From: a virus
Length of the DNA stretch: 24,435 nucleotides
Reading direction: 5' to 3' (one strand)
IMG/VR virus record: IMGVR_UViG_3300011189_000044
Span: 1-24,435 of that record
This document shows, one piece after another, positions 1-6,267 of the stretch. Under the pieces are notes generated by a model that ran no database searches, had not been told where the DNA came from, and saw only the letters and a list, made by a program, of their open reading frames with translations. A program made the position numbers and the translations under genes. Numbering within the stretch: the first letter of the stretch is position 1; the number at the start of each line of letters is the position of its first letter.

Positions 1-259
1 CTATGTTCCAGATCCAATTGATCCAATCCTGATTGATGCTACAGGCGAAATTATTAAGGGTATTCAAGCTGGTGTGATTTATGCCGGTATTGCTCGTCAG
101 ACGACAAGTGAGAGCGTTAAGGCTGATACGGTACAAGTAACCGAAAGCTTTGCCGAAAGTAGTGTGGAGATATCAGAATTTGAGCAGATTGCTCGGGCCT
201 TTATTGACTCACTTGACTTGAAGTCTAAAGGTTTTACGTTCGAGGTGTTTCGGGCATGA
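1..259 (+). CDS. Phage neck/connector protein, 5' end missing
   Basis: The reading frame is open from position 2 to the left edge, so this is the C-terminal ~85 residues of a longer protein. An internal ATG at 74 is probably not the true start. The stop overlaps the next start in an ATGA arrangement at 256-259, which implies translational coupling to the head-closure-like gene. The stretch VKADTVQVTESFAE followed by an acidic helix loosely resembles small siphovirus head-tail connectors of the gp6 or DnaT-like type. That assignment rests mainly on its place just before neck genes, not on a firm motif. Confidence 0.55.
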   Translation, partial: YVPDPIDPILIDATGEIIKGIQAGVIYAGIARQTTSESVKADTVQVTESFAESSVEISEFEQIARAFIDSLDLKSKGFTFEVFRA

Positions 260-627
260 TCAAAAACAAAATCCAATCCAAAGTAGCAAAAGCCTTTGAT
301 AAAAAGCTTGCTGATGCGGTTAATACATTCACGTGCTCAAAAGAAATTCAGTCGGGCGAGTTTGATTTTGAAACACAGACTTATCCAACCGTTACCGTTG
401 AAGCGTACAGCGGTCGTGGTGTTCTGTTTGGCTCTTATTTGAAAGATATGGTTAAGCCTACTGATTACCAAGTCACAGATTCAAAGGCCACGGTGTTGCA
501 AAATGAAGTGACTCAAGTACCGCAGATAGGTGATGTGTGGGCTACTTTAAAGGGACGGTTCAAGATTGTGAATATTGGTGCAGATCCAACAGGGAGTATT
601 TGGGTTTGCCAGTTGAGGAAAGTTTAG
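256..627 (+). CDS. Head-closure / head-tail joining-like protein
   Basis: This 123-residue soluble protein starts at an ATG that overlaps the preceding stop by four bases. It has a basic N-terminal helix (about residues 1-25) and a C-terminal half rich in short beta strands (about 60-120), a layout common in siphovirus head-closure or stopper proteins that seal the portal before tail attachment. Position between a connector-like gene and the gp10-like gene supports that role. I recall homologues in Acinetobacter phages carrying the label 'glutamate 5-kinase'; nothing here looks like a kinase. Confidence in a neck role is moderate and no catalytic motif is visible. Confidence 0.55.
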   Translation: MIKNKIQSKVAKAFDKKLADAVNTFTCSKEIQSGEFDFETQTYPTVTVEAYSGRGVLFGSYLKDMVKPTDYQVTDSKATVLQNEVTQVPQIGDVWATLKGRFKIVNIGADPTGSIWVCQLRKV

Positions 628-656
628 TAATATCCTTCTGAAATTAAGGGGGATTT

Positions 657-1373
657 ATGGCTAAAAAGACACTAAAAGAAAAGATAAATGATGTGGCGTT
701 TTGGACTGTGATTTTCCTCATCTTGTATTTAATAATTGGGTATTTGCTTGAAAGCTTATGGTTATCTAAGCCACTTAAATTAGACGAATTATATGAATTA
801 TTAAAAGATGGATTTAGCATTACCGCAGCATTTCTGGCACCAGTAGCAGCGTTTATTTTGTTTAGTGACTGGAGAGAGCAACATAACAAACAAGTTAGAA
901 ATGAGTTTGCACTAAAAGTTTTTACTCAATTTGAAGCATTAGAAAAAGAAATCCACGAAGCTGGAATGATTCTGATTGAAATGGAACATCTTGTGCCGTA
1001 CGAGTCACAAAATAGATTTAGTTCTGATCGCAGGCCAATTTACTTAAATGATAAGTTATTTAAAGATAATGGTGACTTAATTTTATCGTTTAACTACAAG
1101 ATTGATGATATTCAGGAGGTTTTCAATATCCTTTTGGATAAAATAAGATACTTTGGAATTGCTACAAGTCAATTAATTGAAGTTACTACGGTGGCATTCT
1201 TACTTCTAGAGAAATTTAAAGAAATAAACATTAAAAATGAAGATGATACATATAGTGAATACTTGAAGTTGTTAGATGTTAATTCGAAAAAACTTGAGCA
1301 ATACTATGAATTAAGAAATATGATTTCAGATTTAATAATCACTGATCTTCTAAAAACTTTTCAAGCTGATTAG
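657..1373 (+). CDS. AT-rich membrane protein of unknown function (moron)
   Basis: This 238-residue protein has a strong ribosome-binding site (AAGGGGGAT, seven bases before the ATG). Two hydrophobic segments lie near the N-terminus, about residues 14-36 and 53-71. They are followed by a mostly helical, charged cytoplasmic region with probable coiled coil (about 72-235). The motif SDWREQHNKQ directly after the second membrane segment is one I associate with hypothetical membrane proteins of Acinetobacter; I cannot name a family. It is visibly more AT-rich than its neighbours, separates two neck genes that are normally adjacent, and has no promoter or terminator that I can see, so it is probably read through with the tail operon. 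A superinfection-exclusion or defence role is possible but unproven. Confidence 0.7.
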   Translation: MAKKTLKEKINDVAFWTVIFLILYLIIGYLLESLWLSKPLKLDELYELLKDGFSITAAFLAPVAAFILFSDWREQHNKQVRNEFALKVFTQFEALEKEIHEAGMILIEMEHLVPYESQNRFSSDRRPIYLNDKLFKDNGDLILSFNYKIDDIQEVFNILLDKIRYFGIATSQLIEVTTVAFLLLEKFKEINIKNEDDTYSEYLKLLDVNSKKLEQYYELRNMISDLIITDLLKTFQAD

Positions 1374-1407
1374 GTTTAAAAGTAATTGTATTTTATGGGT
1401 GGTGTAT

Positions 1408-1782
1408 ATGTCATGGAAAAACAAACCAACTAATTTTGCTTTAACTGCTTTAAAAGATGCTGATCAACACGTTCAAAAAATTGTAGGTGAAGTCTTACAG
1501 CAGGTTGTAGTTCGATCACCTGTAATGGATGGTGAGTTCAGAGCATCACATAAAGTTACGCTTGATTCACCAGATAACACTTATGAAAAAAACATTGATG
1601 CATCAGGTGCCAACACAATCGCAGAAGGTTTAAAAGTAGCAGCTACGGCTAAGATTGGCGGCCTGGTCTATGTTCAATCGAATAGTCCATACGGGGACAA
1701 GTTAGAAAATGGACATAGTATGCAAGCACCACATGGTGTCTACGCCCTAACATTTCAGTATGTGTGCGAGAAATATCAATGA
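1408..1782 (+). CDS. Tail completion protein, HK97 gp10-like
   Basis: The protein has a helical N-terminus, a central 'RSPVMDGEFRASHKV' segment, and a C-terminal 'SNSPYGDKLENGHSMQAPHGVY' region split by a short turn. A pattern of 'P..tG.L..S' and 'Y...lE.G....P.G' is the usual signature of HK97 gp10-like neck proteins that complete the tail-head interface. A GTG nine bases upstream (1399) is also in frame. I chose the ATG at 1408 because GGGTGG at 1398-1403 then acts as a ribosome-binding site. The stop overlaps the next start as ATGA. Its length of 124 residues fits the family. Confidence 0.75.
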   Translation: MSWKNKPTNFALTALKDADQHVQKIVGEVLQQVVVRSPVMDGEFRASHKVTLDSPDNTYEKNIDASGANTIAEGLKVAATAKIGGLVYVQSNSPYGDKLENGHSMQAPHGVYALTFQYVCEKYQ

Positions 1783-2213
1783 TGACAAATACTCAAGCTT
1801 TGCGAGCCATTCTTGCACGTGTTGGTTCTTTTACTGGGATGCTTAAAGAACATATTCAACTGGCAAATAATCCTTTGCACGAAGGTAAACCATTTGAACC
1901 ACCTGAAAAAGAGATATGGTCCAAGATAACCGTAAGCAATGCAGGAAAGTTTATTACTGGGATGGGAGATAAGCCCTGTACTCGAACTACGGGCATTATT
2001 TTCATTCAGTTATTTGCACCACTTAATACAGGCACTGATGAATTGTCTCAATTGGCAGATAAGTGGGCCGAACACATGGAGTTCTATAAGGTTGATCAAC
2101 TAGAACTACGTGAAGCCAATATCATTGATGCAGGTCATTCTAGCGCGATTGGTGACCCGTCTAGTATGAGTTACTACCAGTACAACGTGAATGTGTCATA
2201 TATCGTGAACTAA
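1779..2213 (+). CDS. Tail terminator protein
   Basis: About 144 residues, placed between the tail completion gene and the tail tube gene, which is the standard siphovirus position of the terminator (lambda gpU-like) that caps the tail tube and binds the neck. The region GIIFIQLFAPLNTGTDE, with 'V..P...G' and a following helix LADKWAEHME, matches the minor-tail/terminator pattern, and the C-terminus ends in an amphipathic strand (YNVNVSYIV). A GTG at 1764 is in frame. The ATG at 1779 is preferred because it overlaps the previous stop (ATGA) and suits coupled translation. A second ATG directly follows at 1782. Confidence 0.7.
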   Translation: MMTNTQALRAILARVGSFTGMLKEHIQLANNPLHEGKPFEPPEKEIWSKITVSNAGKFITGMGDKPCTRTTGIIFIQLFAPLNTGTDELSQLADKWAEHMEFYKVDQLELREANIIDAGHSSAIGDPSSMSYYQYNVNVSYIVN

Positions 2214-2231
2214 ACCCAAATTCTCATTTAC

Positions 2232-2254
2232 CCGTCCTTTTAGGGCGGTTTTTT
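2232..2254 (+). terminator. Terminator after tail terminator gene
   Basis: A seven-pair stem (CCGTCCT / AGGGCGG, one G-T pair) with a TTT loop is followed by six T. It sits 18 bases after the stop of the tail terminator gene and may set the level of the highly expressed tail tube gene downstream. Confidence 0.75.
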
Positions 2255-2260
2255 ATTGCC
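2249..2260 (+). repeat. TTTTTTATTGCC repeat, copy 1
   Basis: The 12-base string TTTTTTATTGCC forms the T-run of the hairpin and the following bases. Identical copies occur at 7588-7599 and 17517-17528, each between a terminator hairpin and the ribosome-binding site of the next gene. Confidence 0.7.
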
Positions 2261-2278
2261 TAAACTCAGGAGACAGCT

Positions 2279-3214
2279 ATGTCAAAAGGCACTGATGTGG
2301 TGATCCACATTGCGAAAGAAGAAACACCCAATACGCTGCCAGTGGTGCCTGAATGGCACACGTTGCGCCGTAACTCTGACTCATTGAAAAAGACAGTGTC
2401 TTTGACCCAATCTGATGAGATTGTAGACTCTCGTTTTGAGCAAGGCTCGGTTGCTACTTCTGCAGAAGCGGTCGGCAATATTGAGTACGAGTTATCTGCA
2501 CTCAGTCAAGATATGTTCTTTGAAGGTGTGGCAGGCAACATGTTTGTTGATTCAGGCACACCAAGTGTGTCAACGCTTGAAATTGGTGGCGACACTTTAC
2601 CAACCTATACGATTGTAAAGCACGACAAGAAAGTCGGTTTTATTCAAGTATTCTCAGGTTGTCGCATTGGTGAGCTTACCATTCAGGGTGATACCGAAGG
2701 CAAAATTACAGGTAGCGCTTCAATCAGTGCGACTGGTTATGACAACCCAGTGGCGACTCCTGTGGTTAACCCACTTGCTGCTACTGATACACCATTCATG
2801 TCATCTATTAATGTGAACGAGTTTAAGATTAGTGGAGTAAGTACTGTTGGTACAGCATGTGCTGAATCATTCACAATCACGATTAACAACAACCTGACAG
2901 CTAAGCCATGTCTCGGCAACGGTAGCTTGATCCCAAACCGTTATACCGAAGGTAATGTGAGTATCACGCTAAATGTAACATTGGCCTTAACTACAACTTC
3001 AAAAGCGTGGATTCCTTATGTTGAGTCGCGCCAAAACATGACTGCGGAAATTGGTTTGGAGGATTCTATAGGTAATGCCTATGGGTTCAATTTCACCAAG
3101 TTGGAACTGGATAATGATGGCCTGTCCGATACTAATAAAAATGATGACCATACGCTAGCTATGGAATTTCGTCAGGTGAAAGAGGCACCAACCATTACAC
3201 GCACTGAAGCATAA
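2279..3214 (+). CDS. Major tail tube protein
   Basis: A 311-residue protein rich in beta strand, Thr, Ser and Gly, and lacking cysteine clusters or membrane segments. The N-terminal part (residues 1-170) has the run of 'RRNSDSLKKT', 'EIVDSRFEQGSVATSAEAVGN' (split by strands) and 'LSQDMFFEGVAGNMF' that I associate with the siphovirus tail tube fold, where many copies stack as hexameric rings. The remaining ~140 residues ('VNEFKISGVSTVGTACAESFTITI...') look like a second, Ig-like or repeated tube domain. It is flanked by terminators on both sides, which fits a separately tuned structural gene. The ribosome-binding site is CAGGAGA before the ATG. Confidence 0.85.
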   Translation: MSKGTDVVIHIAKEETPNTLPVVPEWHTLRRNSDSLKKTVSLTQSDEIVDSRFEQGSVATSAEAVGNIEYELSALSQDMFFEGVAGNMFVDSGTPSVSTLEIGGDTLPTYTIVKHDKKVGFIQVFSGCRIGELTIQGDTEGKITGSASISATGYDNPVATPVVNPLAATDTPFMSSINVNEFKISGVSTVGTACAESFTITINNNLTAKPCLGNGSLIPNRYTEGNVSITLNVTLALTTTSKAWIPYVESRQNMTAEIGLEDSIGNAYGFNFTKLELDNDGLSDTNKNDDHTLAMEFRQVKEAPTITRTEA

Positions 3215-3219
3215 ACATA

Positions 3220-3241
3220 GCCCCGAAAGGGGCATTTTTTT
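3220..3241 (+). terminator. Terminator after tail tube gene
   Basis: GCCCC / GGGGC stem closed by a GAAA tetraloop (3220-3233), followed by ATTTTTTT, six bases after the tail tube stop codon. It can reduce read-through into the tail chaperone gene. Confidence 0.85.
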
Positions 3242-3252
3242 AGGATTAGAAA

Positions 3253-3723
3253 ATGGCTTTAAAAGCAGAAATTCAAAAGAGCAAAAATGTCTCACTATGG
3301 AAAGAATATAAGGATGCTGAAGGTAATGTGCTGGCGGAATTTAAAATTCGTGGTGAAGCATATAAGCCTTACCGGGTAGCTCTGGAGCGTGCTCAGAATC
3401 AGGTGGCATCAAAAGGGTATGTTGTTTCAACTGCAGGTGCTGAAGATAAGCTCTATCACGAACTTTTACTTGAGGCAGCAGCATGTCACCTGATTGAAGA
3501 TTGGAAGGGAGTGGTTTTCTCTGAAAATGGAAAGGAAGTTGAACAGCCCTATACTCCAGAGAATGCTACCAAACTATTCGATATGGGCGATATTGGTGTA
3601 GCTGTGTGGGTTTTTGTGAAGGCTCATGCTGAGAAGATTCAGTTAGAAGCCGACCAAAATAAAGCAGATATACTGGGAAAGTCACAGAGCTCTACCGATG
3701 GCACACAGGAGACGGTGGATTAA
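3253..3723 (+). CDS. Tail assembly chaperone, short form (gpG-like)
   Basis: A 156-residue acidic, helical protein in the position of lambda G, between tail tube and tape measure. The family coats the tape measure protein and recruits tail tube subunits during assembly. The N-terminal part carries the strand pattern 'WKEYKDAEGNVLAEFKIRG'; the rest is helical (about residues 42-82 and 100-140). Near its end the in-frame codons ctG GGA AAG form a classic slippery heptamer (3675-3681), so a minority of ribosomes should shift to -1 and make a longer 248-residue product. The zero-frame protein ends 14 codons after the slip site. Confidence 0.85.
   Translation: MALKAEIQKSKNVSLWKEYKDAEGNVLAEFKIRGEAYKPYRVALERAQNQVASKGYVVSTAGAEDKLYHELLLEAAACHLIEDWKGVVFSENGKEVEQPYTPENATKLFDMGDIGVAVWVFVKAHAEKIQLEADQNKADILGKSQSSTDGTQETVD
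3675..3681 (+). promoter_or_regulatory. -1 ribosomal frameshift site GGGAAAG
   Basis: Read in the chaperone frame the bases fall as G GGA AAG, the X XXY YYZ pattern. The heptamer is the one used at the lambda G/T junction. In the -1 frame the sequence is closed by a TAA at 3660-3662 and open from 3663 to 3998, so the slip site lies within the overlap as required. No strong downstream hairpin is obvious; a weak ACCG/CGGT pairing (3694-3697 with 3713-3716) is the best I see. Confidence 0.88.
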
Positions 3724-3998
3724 CTGACTTTCAAAAGAGGCTGCGGGATAAGCTTGGGCGTAAGTTGGATGATGCACCTGGGTTTAGTTATATAGCTCAT
3801 GCTATCTTGACAGCATTTAATGTGATTGCCCGTGGCCGTTCTTACCATCCTGTTGCTATGCCGCTGGATGGCAGCCATATCAATGCTTATCTTGAGCTGT
3901 ATGAAGCGCCGTGTGAGTTGCATATCTTTGTGGAGTGTGTATTTGCGTTGGATAATTTGTTTTTGGATGGGGTGAGGAAAATTTTAAGTAATAAGTAG
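3681..3998 (+). CDS. T extension of tail assembly chaperone (made by -1 frameshift)
   Basis: This is the C-terminal part of a GT-type fusion. After residue 143 of the short form, the -1 frame reads VTELYRWHTGDGG and then LTDFQKRLRDKLG..., giving 105 residues to the stop at 3996-3998. It ends with a conserved-looking helical region 'HINAYLELYEAPCELHIF'. A TTG at 3765 could be called as a separate start for a 77-residue protein, but it lies in the middle of this open frame and has no good ribosome-binding site. In lambda the T part binds tail tube protein while the G part binds the tape measure; the same division of labour is inferred here. Confidence 0.8.
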   Translation, partial: VTELYRWHTGDGGLTDFQKRLRDKLGRKLDDAPGFSYIAHAILTAFNVIARGRSYHPVAMPLDGSHINAYLELYEAPCELHIFVECVFALDNLFLDGVRKILSNK

Positions 3999-4051
3999 TT
4001 TCAAAAGTCATATTAACTATAAAACACTGACCCAACAAAAGATTAATTTAC

Positions 4052-4060
4052 TGTTATAAT
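4052..4060 (+). promoter_or_regulatory. Extended -10 promoter of the accessory block
   Basis: TGTTATAAT matches the extended -10 consensus TGnTATAAT exactly. No good -35 lies at the usual distance, as is typical for extended -10 promoters. Transcription would start near 4067, 70 bases after the chaperone T stop, and would include the hairpins and the 14-codon ORF that follow. Confidence 0.65.
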
Positions 4061-4066
4061 AGGTTG

Positions 4067-4138
4067 ACTAATGCCATGTTTGATGGGTAACATGCACTCA
4101 ACAACAACCCTATTATCATTAGATAACAGGGTATTTTT
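4067..4138 (+). ncRNA. Candidate small RNA or structured leader
   Basis: From the predicted start near 4067 the transcript would hold one hairpin at 4073-4095 (CATGTT/AACATG plus an outer G-C pair around a bulged C; loop TGATGGGT). A single-stranded CA-rich linker follows (CACTCAACAACA), then a second hairpin at 4107-4132 (ACCCTATTAT/ATAACAGGGT, one A-C mismatch) and ATTTTTAT. That is the layout of a short Hfq-type or antisense sRNA with an intrinsic terminator, about 70 bases long. C4-type antisense RNAs are common in Acinetobacter prophages, but I cannot confirm membership by eye. It could equally be an attenuator for the 14-codon ORF and the membrane gene downstream. Confidence 0.45.
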
Positions 4139-4155
4139 ATCAAAAGGAGAAAATT

Positions 4156-4200
4156 ATGAAAACTATTAAACTTTTGACTGATGGTTACGGTTTAGGCTAA
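4156..4200 (+). CDS. 14-codon ORF (leader peptide candidate)
   Basis: The ORF encodes MKTIKLLTDGYGLG and is preceded by AAAAGGAG with seven bases to the ATG, one of the best ribosome-binding sites in the window. It lies between two hairpins, one with a T-run before it (4107-4137) and a strong terminator after it (4222-4257), so it makes up its own tiny transcription unit. The peptide has no signal sequence or lipobox and no codon run that suggests classical amino-acid attenuation. It may be a leader peptide that couples translation to read-through into the 4268 gene, a small signalling or toxic peptide, or chance. The translation signal makes chance less likely. Confidence 0.4.
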   Translation: MKTIKLLTDGYGLG

Positions 4201-4221
4201 ACATAACCTCAAGAATTCTAT

Positions 4222-4257
4222 AAAATAAGGTGTCAATTTTGACACCTTATTTTTTTT
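4222..4257 (+). terminator. Strong, symmetric terminator before the 4268 gene
   Basis: A perfect inverted repeat of up to 15 pairs (AAAATAAGGTGTCAA / TTGACACCTTATTTT) with a TT centre is followed by more T. The A-rich left side means it could also stop transcription on the - strand. It lies only ten bases before the GTG start of the membrane gene, so that gene depends on read-through or attenuation unless another start site exists. Confidence 0.85.
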
Positions 4258-4267
4258 CGGGGATATC

Positions 4268-5209
4268 GTGGGTTTTTTTTTAACGTATTGCTTAATTCTT
4301 TCATACGCAATAGTTTTTGTATATTTTTATCTTTTTGAAAGGGATGATTATTTTTATAAATATAGAGGAAGCATTCAACTGAGTTTGGTGCTTTGCTTAA
4401 TTGGATTGTTCTTTGCACAAATTATTTTTTGGAAAACTTTTGCCTTAGACTATAATTTTTTAAACTTCAGTCTAAAAGCTAAACCTGGCACTACGAAAAC
4501 AACAGCATTAGTGACTATGCTTGCTGCAATAGCAGCAGTTAGTGGATGGGTCTTTACAAGTCGTGTGCAGATTATTAATGCAACCAAGACACACGCGATG
4601 CAAGCTTTGATGAATAGTAGAAACTCTACGATTTACGTTCAAAGAGTAGATGAAGCGATGGCTATTCGTCAAAAATTGAGAGATAAAAAAGGGTTGGGAG
4701 TTAATGATCTGGTTGTAGTTTCACAAGAAGATTATATAAATTTGAAACCAGAAGAAAGATCCGCGATCCATTATATGTTGAATTTTATGGAGTTCATTGC
4801 GGTAGGCGTGAGGCATAACAATATGGATGAAGAATTAATTAAGGGCAGTTTGAAGACGATATTAAAGAACAATTATCTAATGTTTCAACCTGTTATTGAG
4901 TTTGTCCGTATTGGCTCACCAAGCAACTATATTGAAATGGAGACACTTCATAAAAGATGGGATGAATACAATAATGACAAATGTATGAAATGCACAAACT
5001 GGTTTAAAGTTAGCGATGATAGCAAGGAAAAAAATCAGCCAGCCAGAAAGAGTATTTATGCAGTTATGACAATCCTAACATTGGGGTTATGGAATTTAGC
5101 AATTACTGGCATTGAGTTTTTTGAAAGATATGCAAAAAGCAATTTGAAAAATGATTTTGTTTGCATTGATTGTGGTGGCGAAAGCACACCCTCAGGTAAT
5201 ATTAAATAA
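4268..5209 (+). CDS. DUF4760-like membrane protein with split four-Cys site
   Basis: A 313-residue protein starting at GTG, with GGGG at 4259-4262 as ribosome-binding site. Hydrophobic segments lie at about residues 4-23, 38-60 and 80-97. They are followed by a helical region (about 105-235) with 'ERSAIHYMLNFMEFIAVGV' and a 'GSLKTILKNNY' segment typical of DUF4760. The C-terminal part has C239-x2-C242 and C299-x2-C302 on either side of another hydrophobic stretch (265-283), so the four cysteines could form one metal site at the membrane surface. The gene is AT-rich, has its own terminator and belongs to the accessory block. Function is unknown; superinfection exclusion is one possibility. Confidence 0.75.
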   Translation: MGFFLTYCLILSYAIVFVYFYLFERDDYFYKYRGSIQLSLVLCLIGLFFAQIIFWKTFALDYNFLNFSLKAKPGTTKTTALVTMLAAIAAVSGWVFTSRVQIINATKTHAMQALMNSRNSTIYVQRVDEAMAIRQKLRDKKGLGVNDLVVVSQEDYINLKPEERSAIHYMLNFMEFIAVGVRHNNMDEELIKGSLKTILKNNYLMFQPVIEFVRIGSPSNYIEMETLHKRWDEYNNDKCMKCTNWFKVSDDSKEKNQPARKSIYAVMTILTLGLWNLAITGIEFFERYAKSNLKNDFVCIDCGGESTPSGNIK

Positions 5210-5210
5210 T

Positions 5211-5230
5211 CACCCTCGGGTGGTTTTTTT
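5211..5230 (+). terminator. Terminator after the DUF4760-like gene
   Basis: CACC / GGTG stem with loop CTCG (5211-5222), then G and seven T, two bases after the stop codon. The stem is short but the T-run is good. Confidence 0.7.
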
Positions 5231-5235
5231 AATGC

Positions 5236-5263
5236 TTGAAAAAACAGCTATATATTGTATAAA
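5236..5263 (+). promoter_or_regulatory. Promoter for the 82-codon gene
   Basis: TTGAAA (5236-5241) and TATAAA (5258-5263) are separated by 16 bases. The start site would fall near 5270, inside the first codons of the ORF that begins at 5263. If this promoter is the one used, that ATG cannot be translated and the in-frame ATG at 5299 becomes the likely start. Confidence 0.55.
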
Positions 5264-5511
5264 TGAAACTTGTCTTACAATTGAGTGTGCCTTCAATAAT
5301 GGTAGATTACAGTAAAATCGAAGAAGAAATTGAAAATATGGAGTCGGGTCAGAGAAAGCCATTCGGTGGAAATTACACCGCCAATGAGTTTCAGGGGGTG
5401 TATAAATTCCTTCTAAACCTACAGGAAGAAGGGGTGATTTACGTTAAGGAACATCGAGAATCAATGTCTGGTTACGACCTAGTGGATGCAGCGTTTGTGA
5501 CAAAAATTTAA
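5263..5511 (+). CDS. Small hypothetical protein
   Basis: Up to 82 residues (70 if translation begins at the ATG at 5299, Met13). I do not recognise a family. The first 12 residues of the long form (MKLVLQLSVPSI) look unlike the rest, which is acidic and helical: 'YSKIEEEIENMES', then 'ANEFQGVYKFLLNLQEEGVIYVKEH' in two parts. No good ribosome-binding site precedes either ATG. It is framed by its own promoter (5236-5263) and a tight terminator that begins at the stop codon, the arrangement of an independent moron gene. The length and charge would suit a small regulator or an anti-host protein, but nothing specific supports either. Confidence 0.55.
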   Translation: MKLVLQLSVPSIMVDYSKIEEEIENMESGQRKPFGGNYTANEFQGVYKFLLNLQEEGVIYVKEHRESMSGYDLVDAAFVTKI

Positions 5512-5530
5512 AGCACCTTCAGGTGCTTTT
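5510..5530 (+). terminator. Terminator after the 82-codon gene
   Basis: AAAGCACC / GGTGCTTT stem, eight pairs, with loop TTCA, overlapping the TAA stop; T-run within and after the stem. Confidence 0.85.
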
Positions 5531-5595
5531 CTAATAACCAAGTAGACTTTTTTCAAGAGAATGAGTATTTTATCTCCATAATTAAAGGGGGTAGA

Positions 5596-6129
5596 ATGGA
5601 AAAGATAATAAGTTTAAGTATTCTTGCTTTAGTGTTGACTGGCTGTACATCAATTCAAGTGAACAATACATCTGGGTTTAATCCCAGTTCAATACGTGAA
5701 GTATGTATTATTCATAATCCAAAGGTGATTATTAAAGATTTTGATGGAGTTATTGAGAGAAGTTTTTCTAGACATAACATTAAGGCTAAAACCTATAAGG
5801 AAAGTGCGAATCTTAGCTCATGTCAGACAATGTTAAATTATACTGCTTTACGTTCATGGGATATTGTGCCGTATATGGTATCAGCTCAATTTAACCTTAT
5901 TCAAAATGGGCGACAAGTTTCTGAGTCTTCATTTAAGTTAAAAGGAAATGGTGGGTTAGCTCTCAATAAATGGCGCAGCACTGAAACCAAGGTAAATGAA
6001 TTAGTAGATGAATTATTGGGTAAAAAGCCAGGTGGGAATAATGTAATTTCTCCTGCTTTGAGCGAAGAGAAGCCTTTGATTTTAACTGCGCCACCACTTG
6101 AACAACTAAATAAAAGTTCTGATCGGTAA
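5596..6129 (+). CDS. Lipoprotein, possibly Sbal_3080-type (moron)
   Basis: A 177-residue protein with a lipoprotein signal: MEK charged start, hydrophobic core and lipobox L14-T-G-C17, so the mature protein starts at Cys17 and would be lipid-anchored, probably in the outer membrane because Thr rather than Asp follows. The region 'REVCIIHNPKVIIKDF' with 'ERSFSRHNIKAKTY' and a later 'LRSWDIVPYMVSAQFNLI' resembles what I know as Sbal_3080-family lipoproteins, a family without known function. The ribosome-binding site is AAAGGGGG. An outer-membrane lipoprotein encoded by a prophage tail region may alter phage receptors or adsorption. The C-terminal 30 residues are Pro/Ser-rich and look unstructured. 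Confidence 0.75.
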   Translation: MEKIISLSILALVLTGCTSIQVNNTSGFNPSSIREVCIIHNPKVIIKDFDGVIERSFSRHNIKAKTYKESANLSSCQTMLNYTALRSWDIVPYMVSAQFNLIQNGRQVSESSFKLKGNGGLALNKWRSTETKVNELVDELLGKKPGGNNVISPALSEEKPLILTAPPLEQLNKSSDR

Positions 6130-6183
6130 TTTGATGATCTTGACGGTGTAACTTATAAAGCTGGTTTACGCTATAACTTCTAA
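6130..6183 (+). pseudogene. C-terminal remnant of an outer-membrane beta-barrel gene
   Basis: Directly after the lipoprotein stop and in the same frame, 17 codons read FDDLDGVTYKAGLRYNF and end at TAA. The alternating pattern V-x-Y-x-A-x-L-x-Y-x-F with a terminal Phe is the classic beta-signal of an outer-membrane barrel's last strand. No start codon or ribosome-binding site belongs to it. It seems to be the 3' end of a porin-like gene carried along with its terminator, probably a recombination scar. Confidence 0.5.
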
Positions 6184-6189
6184 AGAATG

Positions 6190-6216
6190 ACCGCCCAAAG
6201 TGGCGGTTTCTTTTTG
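6190..6216 (+). terminator. Terminator after the barrel remnant
   Basis: ACCGCC / GGCGGT stem with loop CAAAGT (6190-6207), followed by TTCTTTTT. It now ends the lipoprotein transcript, although it probably came with the remnant just before it. Confidence 0.75.
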
Positions 6217-6267
6217 TGCGGGAAATTAGTATCTTGTTCCAATAATAAATATTTGGGGTAGTGGGGT

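Noticed and set aside
3765-3998. Independent 77-residue gene from TTG 3765
   Set aside because: The frame is open well upstream to 3663 and the slippery heptamer explains its expression as part of a fusion.
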